The position numbers were made by a program, and so were the translations under genes. Shown here piece after piece: positions 1 to 13,400 of a stretch of 64,000 nucleotides of DNA (its first letter is position 1; every line of letters starts with the position of its first letter). This stretch comes from Loxodes magnus (taxonomy: Eukaryota > Ciliophora > Karyorelictea > Loxodida > Loxodidae), in NCBI GenBank assembly GCA_946699065.1, contig CAMPDV010001037.1, positions 62,001-126,000 on the forward strand, written 5' to 3'. The notes beneath the pieces were generated by a model that was given only the letters and a program-made list of their open reading frames with translations, had not been told where the DNA came from and did no database searches.

Positions 1-3000
1 TTTCTTTATATTTCATCCTAAAAAAGCAAAAATAATCAGAGAAAAGAGATTTTTACTGATAAAATTGACTAAACTTGGTATTAAATTAACTTGCTAAATA
101 TTAAGTTTATAGGAAAATATAAGTATCTGTTGGTTTAATGATGAAGAGACTGATTTTATAGAAAAATTACCTTAAAATGAGAAAGAGAAATTAAATTAAT
201 GGATAATATTTTAATATAAATTATTCAAGTATTTTGCTCAAATGTTATCCCCTGAAACTTTTTCTTCATCTTAATAAATTTTTGATGCTTTTTCTATCTT
301 ATATTTAAAATCTTTAGTGTAATATCACACTTCTACTTCTTACTATCTTTTTGATTCTCATTGTTTTCCTCCATATTTTATATGTTTTCCTCGAATATTT
401 AAAATGAAGCAGATTATATAGATTAACTAAGAGGTTTGTGCTTTATTTCTTAAGGAAACTAAGTTTCTTCCAAAATGCTTATTTGTTTTTCTTCTTTTAA
501 ATAACTTTCCTATTATTTTACTCCTATCTATATAAATTAAATTCATACCATATAATCAAGCTAATCATTTTACTCTTGTTCCTTTTACTAATTTTTTAAT
601 GCAAACCTTGAACTTGATAAGTAGAATGAGGATTAATCTTCAAAGTTAAGGATTTAATCCCTCTAACTTGACTATTACTATTCCCTCTTTTGACTATTTG
701 AAATTTCTTCTAAATCTTCAAATTTAAGATTGTTTTATTAGATTGAATGCCTTTCTTAGCAGATTGGCTTATCTTATTTTTATCTTTCCCTTAATTTTTA
801 ATTTTTCCTTTCCTTTATTTGCTTTACTAAATCCTTAATGGTCACTATTATAATAAAAGCCATAAATACATAAGTTATTATACTTGATATTGTAATTATT
901 ATAATACTACATCTCTTTGAAGTTTGAGATTGTATTGAAGAAAGCATTCTAAGAGATTTAGCATGATCAATAGTATAAAATTAGAAATTAAAGGATAATA
1001 AAGTGATTAATCATAATTCTTGCAAAGTTTGAACTAAATTTAGTAAAATGGATTTAAAAGGTCTAAATTTTAGGATATATACAAGCATTGATATACTTAA
1101 GATAATGCATAAAACTATTTAAGTAAGTGGCTAATCTTTAAAGCCTATTAAAGCAACAGAAAGTAGCTATCTTCTTAATAAAAATAAGGGGTAGAATATT
1201 AATGATGCCTTCTCATGTTTCAGTTCATCAAACAATGGGAAGTATTTTTAAGTGTATTTTTCAAGAAGTTCTACTTAGTCTGAAGTTTCAGAACTAAGTT
1301 TACTTTTTAAAGAAAAATAGTTCTTTATTATTCAGAAAAATCGAACTATCAAGCCAACTTGTAACATCTAAATATAAAATAAATTACCAATGAAGTATAT
1401 GAAGCTAGTGTATTTAATATGCTTAATCAATCATCAAATTTTGAATAAACTATCTGGAGGATACAAGATAATGATATCTAAAAATAAAATAGCAAATAAA
1501 AAGTCAAAGCGAACCGATAATGTAAATACTTTAATCTAATATAAGAAAGGATGTTAGTCATGCAAAATCTTTGTAATTAGCCAAGTAATATATCAAGAAA
1601 AGGAATAATGCAAATAAAAATGATTTATACTATTGAGTTATCGAAAAAGGCATAACTTTTGTATCCTAGATATAATCATTTAATGTCATCAACTTTTTAC
1701 TTCTCATTGCCAATAATAAAGCTTTCCTATAGCTTTTTGATGAAACTTTGACTTTGCAAATAATAATAAGCATGCAAAATGTCTGGCTTATTAATTTATA
1801 TATATGCATTAGAGTAAAATAATTCAGTCATTAGCATAAATTGAAATCAGTAACCTAATGAGCTACCTTATGGTAAAGCTAAACTAACTGTTGAAACTAA
1901 TCCAACTCCAATTGTACCTGCATTTTGCCCTTATTACATTTATTAAATTACTTATTTTTCACTATCTGAGATATCAAAGTTTTCTATTGTTATTTCTTAC
2001 GATATTTTATCAGATTCTTCTTCAATAATCTCTTAAAATATCATTTCTTATTGCTATATATTTTGCTCTTCTTATGATTCTTAATCTTTTTCTGTAAATT
2101 CGCAAGTTTTAACTTCAGAAATTAGAAAAGGTTAAAAGCATTTTTAGCAAGCTAATCCATCTTCTGAGCATTCTTCACAATTTTTTATTGCCATACTACA
2201 AGGCTCACATATTCCTATTTTTTAATTATCTTATTCTGTTATTGGACACCAGTTTATGCATGTACTTTGGGATAATTTCTGGTTTTCGCATTTTAAACAT
2301 TAAAATTAATCCGAACACTAACTACAATTCTAATGAATCATTCTACATGATTAGCAGTTGCTTTATGCATCTAAAAAATATCCTTTTTAGCACTATTTAC
2401 ACTGCTTTTTTAATTGATCACATTTGAGGCATTATGGTATTTCTTCACTGCAAGGTTTACAAATTCTATCTCAATCGAAATCTTGTTCTGTCTCAGCACA
2501 CTAATGTTTGCATGTATTTTCAGAGAGAAATAAACTATTACACAACTTACAAATTCCTTTTTCTTTGCAAAAAACACAGTCCGAGTGTATCTAACTGCAA
2601 GAAAGGCACTAGTTTTCAGATAGAAAATTATTAGCAAAGCAAGAATCACAATAAAGTTCTTAATTTTTTTCTGAGCATTACTAACAGTTTTCTATTATTT
2701 TGCTACATGGTTAACATATACCATTCTTATCAATATCTTACTCGTTTTGAGGGCATGATTAAACACAGCTATTTTAAGACATCTTTTGATCACAATATAA
2801 GCAAACATTTCTTTAATCAAAATATCAGTTTACTTTACAACTATCTAGACATTCATTATCTTATAGCTTTAAATCATTCTTACATCTGTAGCATATATTT
2901 CCATCATAAGAACACATACTACAATTTTTAATAAGAGTACATGTATGATTCCTTGAATCAAAATTACAAAAACGAAAAGAAGCTAATTTATATTAGGAGT

Positions 3001-6000
3001 TATCAGTTCCAAAAACAATTTAGCTTTTGTTAGAGTGCTATAGATAATTTGGCTAATTGTCAAAAGACTTTTATTGGCAAGTTTCTTGATATTACGATGA
3101 ATTTATACACCAATACAAAATGTAGGAAAAGTCTTTTTTGCTTATAACTTCAAATCCTATAAACATTTAGATAATCTAATTAAATTCAAAATATTCTGCA
3201 TTATTGACAGTTAAAATAAATCCATTACTATCCAAAATAAAACTATTACTTTAAACAGATAGAGAAAGCCAAAGATTAGGTTATTATGCATTCATTATTT
3301 AGAATATGCGATAGGTAGTTTAGGTTTAAGTAAGGTTAATCCAAAATACGTATGAGATAAAGCTCTACGTAAAGAGATCACCATAGAACATATCATTACC
3401 TCCAGTAATCAGTAAAGAACTTCCATTACCTAAAGTTTAATAAGAGTCAGTAAACAAAATTGCCGAGCTATATCAATTGCAACTACTTAATTGAATTTTA
3501 ACATTATCTTTGCATAATCCTTTACATGATCTCCAGCATGGAGTTCTTAAACTCCAGCAATCTATTTTTGATTCTGTTATTTCTAACTAAGAATATGTTT
3601 TAGCTAATAATATCAATCCTACTATTTCTCCTTCAAATTCTTCCGTAAAATTATCAAAAGCAGTTCCCTTACCTATTGTTAAGATATCATCTTCCTCTAC
3701 ATTCTAAAGGAGTAAAATCATCTTTTTCAAAAAACAAATTGAAGGAAACTTATAATTTCCTACACAATATTAAGATTATCAGCTCTAGAAAGATACTACT
3801 ACTAGATGCCATTCTATTTTATAGTAATAAGGTCCATTTAAACCTTAAACTGATCCTACTTCTGTTCTAAAGGCGAATACTTTACTATTTGTATTAACAG
3901 CTGCCTATAAGAAGATTCTAGATGGATTTCTTATTTCAAAAATGAGATAATTACTATAGGTATTATGTAATTTTATTCAGAAAGAGATTGTAAACCCACT
4001 GGATCCTGAGATAACGGAACTGACTAAATTATTGAAATTAAAGGAATCTTCATCCTCTTCTATTGAATAAAATTTAAGAGAGTTATTTTGATTAACAACT
4101 AAAGGAGTATAAGTATCAAGAGTAGAAACATCTTCACATACAGTAACAGGATATCTTGAAGTTCCAACTATAGTATCTATATCCTAATTAATACATATCA
4201 ACTCACTATTTTTATACTAATTAAAAGGTTAAAATCCTAAGGTGCATTTACATTTTCCAGGATTAGGTCAATAAGGATTGTATGTATTAAAAGCATTACA
4301 TTATTTTAAGGTATTTAAAAAATTACTAACTTTTATTCAATTTACTTAAAATGTAAAATTAGAAATACCAAAAATAATTTAACTATTGCAGGAATGAATT
4401 AATCTGCATTATTTTTTAACCATTTCCTTAGAAGTACATTAGGAATATTAATTATCAACTATTACGCAAACTTAAAATTAAATCTAGTTATCATTCTAGT
4501 CTTCATCAAAAAATTAAATTTAAAATTCTATTTCATTATTATCACTACAATAAAATTAAAATGCAAGTATAATTTCTTAAGAGTCAAATTTAAATATCAA
4601 AGTATTTTTATCTATAGATATTTATGTCAAGCATTCAATATTTCCTATCTCTACTAAATTTACCTTCTAACAAGCTGTTAAAATAATTGTTCCGAATTCT
4701 ATTACTTATCACTGTTCTGTTAAATGATCTCCTTAGAATATTGAATTGTTACATCCTTAGTAAGAAAGCTAGTTTTAAATATTAACTTTTTAAGGTGTTA
4801 GAAGTAATTTAAAAGGTTCATATCATGCACATTAACTAAGTTAAGGATCATTTTACGTTAAGTCAGCATTATCATAACAAATACCTTCACAATATGATCA
4901 GCAAGGAGATCTCATCGCCCAACAATCTATCAATTCTGTATCAAATTTAAGTACTTCTACAAATAATTTTGGTGCTAATAGCTTTCCTTTAAACTAATCA
5001 TATCCTTATCAACTTCCTCCTCCTATTTTCAATTATTCATTTACATCTACTGAAGATAAATCTAGAAGGAAATGATTTCTATTATAGCAGAATGAGGGAT
5101 ATTTATAGTTAGCATAGCAATAAATAGAACCAGTAAAAGAAAATTTAACAGCAGCGAAATGCCATAAGATATGATGATTGAAAGGACCTTACATTTTATT
5201 TTCTCCATTAACTTCTGTTCTGAACTGAATAGTTTTAGCGTTATTATTAACAGCTATTTATAAGAAAACTCTCGCTCCATTAGTGATTTCTAGAATTTGC
5301 ATATCATTAGCATCATTATCAAGTGAGAATCAGAATGATATCTAAAAGTAATTACTTTAATTGATATATGAAGAGACTAAAGGATAAAAGTCTACTATCT
5401 ATATTATAGAAGTTGAAGTAAAATCATCTGCATAACATTAATAATTAGTTAATTCCTTATAACTTGCTAGAGTTTATGGATCTTCACATATAGTGTATGG
5501 TCATCTTTAACCTACTAGTATATTACTCATTGTATATTATGCACAATTTATTTAATTACTCGGAGTTGATAACTATGATTAATAAGATAAAGTACATATA
5601 CATAATCCATTTTATAAATCATAATTTGGGTTGTAAGAATATTGTATAGAATCACAATTAGGGAGTGAGAAGTAAATATTTAGATACGCATAATTATAAC
5701 TTGGTAATGCAGATGGAAATGAAATATAACCATTTGTATGATAGAGACCACATACAGTAGTAACCGTTTAAGTTGTATAATATAAAGGTTCAAGATGCAA
5801 CTAAGGTTAAGCACTAAATGTTATGATATACTTGCTAGTCGAAACTAATTAAATCTCTTATTGTATGTTAATTAATTAATTAGTTCATGCAGGTATAGTT
5901 ACTTGTAAGTTATAATTGGTTGTTGCTGATGTAACTTATAAAGTAAATTGATTATTAGTAACACTTATTGAAGATGAGCAGGAATTCCCTTATTAATGAT

Positions 6001-9000
6001 ATATAATTCTAGTTGATGTACTATAAGTTACCTCTACCCAGAAGTTTATTCTAGTATACTAATGTTAAGTGAATAAGTCATAGTAAAAGATAGTTTAGTC
6101 TTATAAGTAGTAAACTTAATTATTTGCAGTAACTAGAACAGAATCTTTTAAGTTAATTGCTTGTTCAACACAATTAATACCTGATAAAAATTAAACATCA
6201 AGAACATCTGTACATACTCCATTACAATTTAACCAACATGGCGTAAATGCTGTTCAACAGTCTGCTACCTCTTGATTTAAATTGAATGATGTGTAAAGAT
6301 CATCGATTATTTTAAGAGCAAGTACTTTACCATTATAAAAGGAATAAGTTGCATAAGTTCCATCTCCTATATAAATTGTGTCTTAAGAATCAAGATCATT
6401 TAATGATAGGTAAAATTGTCTTTCAAAACAGTAAGATGGCTTTGTATAGCTTGAATAGCAGTAAAGAGAACCTGAAGAAGTAAAACCAGTAACAATATAG
6501 TGTCAGATATTTGTATTGTCATAAGGTACTTAAAATTATTATGATGTTACTCTTTGAGAATAATAAAGTAAAGTAGATGAAATTGAATCAACATTAATAC
6601 TTAGAAAAACAACTCCACCGCTATTTCTTATTTCAATCATTCGCATTTTAGAAATAAGTTCTGTAGTTGAGAACCAAAATGATAAAATAAATCCATTAGA
6701 AAATGGCTATTAGCTTGAAACTAAGTTATAAACGTTAGTACTTATAACATCTCCTGATTACGTAAAATATTTTTAATTCATTTAATTTAATTCGCTAAAA
6801 TCTATATTTACTCAATTAATCGGATAGATGCAAGTAGTTAAAGGCCATCTATCAGTACTACTTATAGTTTAAATTGACTCAGGTGTACAAGTTATTAAAT
6901 TAGATCCTCCTCCTTACAAATCCATTTAATATCCAAGAGAGCAGACGCATTCTCCTACAGATGGGAATAAAGGATTATATTAGTTAGGTGCATTACAACT
7001 ACTACTAGTAGGAGAGAAATTTTAAATTGTGACTAACGCTACTTGATAGCTGGAAACTCCGATTGGTGTGGAAGGAAACTTAATATAACTTGTATCAGAA
7101 TGCTAAATATTGCAAACACTTTATTAAATTGCACTTCTACATATACTTAATTCATTTTTATCTATGTTATCATAGAAAATACACCAAGAAAAATTATAAT
7201 TACTACCTGTAAATGTATTTTCAATAATCATTTTAAACTCCATTATCCCAGTAAATTTTGAAAGAGTAATTGAATAATCATACTTTTAAGTGGATTAAAC
7301 AACTAGAGCAAAAATATTATCAGTAACTGCTAGAGTCATAGAACATAGAGAGTTATGTCCTATTATTTAGAAGATATTATAGCTTTAAGTTGTACGATTT
7401 AGTTTAGTTCAAAACTAATATCTAAGAGTATTATACTAAAACATATCATAATAAAACTTCGTCTCATCACTTCCTTTTATTAAGATACTGATAATGTTGT
7501 CACAAGTAAAGTAACTATCAGATTATATTTAGTAAGTGGAATATAAACTGCATTAAGGATTCGCATATTGAGGATCATTAGATGAAGTGCAAATACCTTG
7601 ACAATTTAGACGACAGGGAGTAAATGTCGTTCAACAATCAACTAAACTTTAAGATAAGCCTAAAGTATTGAAATCTTCGTCTAATATTTTAACTGCTAGT
7701 AGATACCCAACATATTCCGTAAAGTCTGGGTAGGTTCCACTACCAATATAAATTGCATCATCTAATTAAATATCATTTAGTGATAGTATGAGAGTTCTGG
7801 AAAAGCAGTATGAAGGTTTAGCTATACTTGAGTAACAATATTTAGTACCAGAAACTGAAAATGCAATAACTACATAGTGCCAAGAATTAGAAGCATCATA
7901 AGGAACTTTAAACTTTTGTTCACGATTTCTTTATGTTCAGAAGAGTAAAATTTCTTAATTAGTATCTATATTAACGCTTATAAATATATTCCCAATTCTT
8001 CTTATTTCAAATATTGCCATTTATGCATTTTATTGAGAAGTTGAAAACCAAAAAGTTAAAATAAAGCCTGAGCTGAAAGGAATTTGTACAGAAACCATGG
8101 AGTAAAAATGAGTATTTCCTTCGTCTGTTCCAGAAGTGAATGAATATGAAGTTATCTAGTTAATTTTATTAGTTATGTCAATATTTATTCATTTAGAAGG
8201 ATAATTACACATATTAATGGGATATCTACCAGTATATGATGAGTCAGTTATAGGTAATATAGATTTAATGCTACATTCAATGTCATCAGTACCAAACAAA
8301 GTCATAGAATAACCCAGCGAGCAGACACAAGATCCTTAAGAAGGCCAAAAAGGATTGTATTTATGTGTTCCATCACATGTAGGAAGAGTAAAAGAATACA
8401 CATAGAGTCCTCTAAATTAGTACTAAACGTTAGAAACAGGAAAATAAATAGCACTTTAAGAAAAGTATGAAAGCTTACATACATCTTTCAGAGTTTTAAA
8501 AACGCAGGTTTATTCAAAAGTAGTTTTAGTTACACAAAACGAGACATTATAAAATGAAGAGTTATAATTGTATATTAATTCTATTCGAAACTCTTAGTTA
8601 CTTATTCACTCATTTAATGTAATAGAAAAGTTAGTTGTTATATTAGCTTTAATTTGTAAGATAAAAGATTATTAACTAATATATAATTTAGCATAGCAGA
8701 AAGAGTTTGCACCATTTATAAACTTAGAAAGATATTATGTTAGGTTTGGAGTTGCTTTTATTCAGAACTTATACACTGAAACGTCTTAAAAGAATGTATT
8801 ATAGTTAAATATACTCTAATTACTCCCTTAATAAGTATAGTTAGTTTAAGAATCTACATCTTACCAAGTAGTAGTAATTAAATCATGAGGCTAGCCAATC
8901 GTACATGTTACTGTTCGGATATTTTATGGATCTTATGTTAAACATGCTCCTTAGCAGTAAGTTCAGCAAGGAGTTCTCATTGATCAGCAATCAACAGTTT

Positions 9001-10492
9001 TTTCGTTCAAATTTAGAGAAGAATTTGTTTAGCCTGTTATTTTAAAATTCAACAATTATCCCTCAAATTCTACAAATTCAAATTCACTACTATTAAAAGT
9101 ACCATTTCCAAATATTATTTCATCATCAGAAGTTGCCTAAGTAAGAGTAAGAGCAAAGGAATAATCAAAGCAGTACGAAGCTGAGTTAATATAAGTTGAG
9201 ACACAAAATCTTGTCCCTAAGTTTGTAAATCCTACAACAACATAATGCCAAATGTTTCCATCGTAATAAGGAGCTTTTAAAGCCTATTAAGAAGTAGATC
9301 TATTTTAAAAAAGTAGAAACGCTCTTTGATCCATTATACTCTAAAATGACAAAAATACAGAGTTATTTCCTTGAGTATTTAAGATTTCAAACACTCTGGT
9401 ATTTTTGATAGTATTGCTCTATTTAATTCACAAAGAAATTGTAAATCCTTAATTATTAATTATAGAGGAAATTGCTTAATAAAAATTAGTTTATAAAGTT
9501 GGTCCTTCTGTAGTAAAGTTGTCACCAACTTATTTATTTATTAGAATTTATATAAAATCACTAGGATAATTACAACTTTAGAGTGGTCATCTTCCACTAG
9601 TTTCTTAAAGAGCGGGTAAAGAAGATTTTACACAAGTATTTTTAAAACTTCCTGAGCCAACCATTTTAGTTATATATCCTAAACTACATATGCAAGCTCC
9701 AATAGAATCATAATTAGGATTGTATTATTTAGTATTACTTCCAACACACTCAATGTTATTATTGGCATAATTAAATATGTCAAACCAAGCTATTTTAAAA
9801 TCTCCATTGTATGAAATTGTTAATTTAATATAACTTTATGAGCTTTGCTCTAAGTTACAAATTGAAGGAATATTGTAATGATATTAGCATTATATTGGAA
9901 ATTTATGGAAATCAGGAATAACACATCATCTTATTGTGTAACTATATGTTTATGGATTATAATTTTATTAATATTAAATTCGAAATTCCATTGTACCAGA
10001 ACTAAATTCTTATATCGTAATAGATTTAGTAGGTAAAGACGATATTTTTAAATAAAAATTGCTTTCCATTGTTTACATATATAATGTGCATTAACCTCTA
10101 TTGTTATTTATCTCGAAAAAGTTGTATAAACCTTAATTATATGCGACTGATACCCAAAATTCATATCTCAAAGAATTTTACATAAAGATATCATTATAAA
10201 ATAAACTTTCATTATTTCCATAGAACTTTTCCCAATCAGAGCCTTGAGGAGTATAAGTATCAGCTATAAGATTTATAGCTCCTTAATGGCAAGTACTTCC
10301 AACTATATATTAAGGGTCAGTTGTCTTACATTATCCTTGGCAATTTCTTCAGCAAGGAGAATTACTGGAATAGCAATCAATTATATTTTCGTTTAGTGAT
10401 AGTAAAGTATGATATTTTCCTGAAAATTTTAAATCCATAATTTATCCTATAAATTAAGAATAGCCAAACACTGTACCAGCACCAACTATCAA
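1..10492. repeat. Long direct repeat, left copy (partner 53509-64000)
   Basis: Position n here matches n+53,508 for the whole stretch, with scattered substitutions and a cluster near 2430-2650; I saw no length change. It includes the 3' flank and the C-terminal two thirds of giant copy A. Both ends are cut by the window, so the true repeat is longer. Confidence 0.95.
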
Positions 10493-13400
10493 AGTATCAT
10501 TTGCTGTTAACTCGTTTAAAGTCAAAGCGAATGAATAAGTCTTACAATCAGAGGGAAATAAATAAGATGAATAGCAATAATATGTTTCATTACTAGTAAA
10601 ACTTACAACAATATGATGTCATGTATTTTACTAGCAGTAAGAATAGTTAAATTATTAAATATAATTTCTTTCTTTATAGAAAATGAGAACTTTCTATACT
10701 TAGTCAATTAATATGGACAAAAAAATGTCTGAATTATCTTTAATTTCCAAAACATTCATATTTTAATTTCCTTTTATTTGCATCCAAAAATCTAACATAA
10801 ATCCATCAGTGTTTCTAATTGCTTAAACAGTATTTAAAAATAGTGGATTTTCTAAAATATCAGCACTAGAACTGAAATTTTATCCTTAGTAACTGCTTAT
10901 TCCCTATATTAAAATATAATCATTAGGAATTTTACATTTTTAAACTGGTTATCTTAAAGCAAAATTAGAATCAAAACATTTTAATGGTTAATCAAGATAT
11001 CATACTACACCTTAGCATGGTTTACATTAGCAAAGTGCAAAATCTGGTGAATATTTATTATATTAATTGGATTAACAAGTGGCTTATAATGGTGAATTTT
11101 ATTCTAAAATATTTAAATTACTAATGTAATATCATACATTTAAAGAGCCAAATTAAATAAAGCTACCTATTTTGTAATATAGTTTTGGAATACAGTTACT
11201 ACCATTAACTTAATAATCATTTATGCAATACGTATCAAAACTTAATAAAATGCATACTTACAAATCATATGTACGATTTCCATGATCGTTAATATAAATA
11301 CTAACTTTTCCTTTCATTTGGGAATAATAAGGTATAACTATTTAATACTGCTTATCTTCACTGTCTACTTTTGAATCTAAAATTATTTTAAATTTATAAT
11401 TCTCATAAGTAATTTCTAATGAACATGTTCCACTATTTTCAAGCTTAAAAATATTGTTTAAACCATACATATTTGGCAATCAAAATTAAAATTAATAATT
11501 TGAATATTACTTGTTTTAAAGTGAATTCTTAAAATTATTAATATAAGCATATATTTAAAAAAATCATTCATTCGACATCTTAAATTCTTAATTGGCAAAA
11601 ATATAGTTAGAAGTTCATGGTAAGCATCCTGTTTTATATGTAGGATCTGCCTCATAGCAAATTCCATTACAATTTTGCTCACATGGTGTTTATAAAGTCA
11701 AACAGTTAACGAAAGATGAATTTATGTTAAGATTTTAATAATTGTCATTATATAATCTCAAAGCTAAAATTTAACCAGTAAAATTGGAATATCCATTTGC
11801 TGTTCCTCCTCCTATGGTTAAAATATCATTAGCACTATTGGTTTTTGGGTCTATTTTAAATTAGTTAGAAGTAGTACAATAACTTGGGAAATAAAAAGTG
11901 GAATAGCAGTACTAAATATCTATTGCTGTAAGACTTAACAAAAAGTGATGCCATTTTGCTTAATCATAATATGAAAATTATATTTTCTAGCCAGAGTATA
12001 AATCTGAAATCAATACAAGGGTATAAATAGTATTATTTACTCCTAACTACAAAAAAATCCTTTAATTGTCTTTTATTTATAAGAATATCATTTAAGATGA
12101 TGAACCAGGATATAATCAAAAGTCTAAAGTAAATCCATTTATATTTAATTAATTTCCAATAGTTGCTTAAAAATTATAAGTATTTCCTCCAGTTCCATTA
12201 AAAATATAAGCATCTGCTTAATCCGTTGTAAGAGGTATAAATTAGGGAATATCACAATTAGATAGTGGAAGGAGAATATCAGAATTAATTTCTTTTAAAT
12301 CGCATTATCCTCTCTAGTTACTAATTTCTTCATATCCAAGAGAGCAAATGCATTATCCTTTACTTGGTCAATTAGGATTAAATTTATGTACCTCAGAACA
12401 ACTATAGCAATCATTCCTTGTAAAGCCTTAGCATTTAGAGCAAGTATAATGACATTAATTAGAAGGAGTTTAGCAAAAATCATTTTCACACAAAATGCAT
12501 TTTGATCCATTTACATAATAAGAATCAGGACATACGGGTAAGCATTATCCATTTAATAAATAAAATCCATTTTTACAAGAAGTAGCTGAAATATAATCTG
12601 GGGAGGAACAAGTTGCATGATTTCAAAAGCATGAATAGCATTAATCATTGCTTAATGCAGATCCATTGAAGCAAGTACAATTTGCATTAGGATCTTTATG
12701 ATAGTTAGGGTGATCACAAGTTTAATTTCAGATATTACTGCAACCTTATTCTGTCATAAAAAAGCAATCTGTTCTTGTTTGGCAATTTTCTGAGCAAGTT
12801 TTAAATTTATTTAAATATCACTTGATAAAATAATAATCTAGTTCGTCCAGTGATATAATTTTATTGGGAAACATTTTCATATCATAAATATATTGCACAC
12901 TAGATCCTTAATAAAAAGTAATAGTGAATGTTGAAGGTGAAATATTAATAAAATCATAGTTTGGAATAATGCATGTTATGCTTTCTTAGTAATTAGAAAG
13001 GCTACTAAGTTTATTGAATGAATTACCAGTGAATTCATAAAGATACCCTATTCTGTAAAGTTTATAATCATCTTCATTATAGTAGTATCATACTATTAAA
13101 AGAAGTTAGGCCTTTAAATTTCATTAGCTATCACTTAGCTCTAAAAAGCAGGTTTAATTACTATTATTTCCATAATCATAAATTTTTAATTTTTAGTTTT
13201 CCTCACACAATTTTAAGATGTAATCTCTTGAACTTGGAATATTTATTTAAGCGAAACAATTTTCTCCATTAATTAAGTCAGAAGTTTTTCACGCAACTAT
13301 AAAAGCAAAAGAACTTAAAGATGAATAATTCTTTTCGTTTAATCTATTTACATCGAAACTAGGAAGAGTTGAAAACGATTATGCGTAATCAGGATCAGAA

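Noticed and set aside
2188-2427. 79-codon standard-code ORF, also at 55696-55935
   Set aside because: It is antisense to the CxxC region of copies A and C, whose cysteine pattern is clearly the real coding frame.
8302-8484. 60-codon standard-code ORF repeated at 44289-44471 and 61810-61992
   Set aside because: It is an out-of-frame or same-strand shadow inside a giant-gene module. The conserved protein is the modular LamG reading with reassigned stops.
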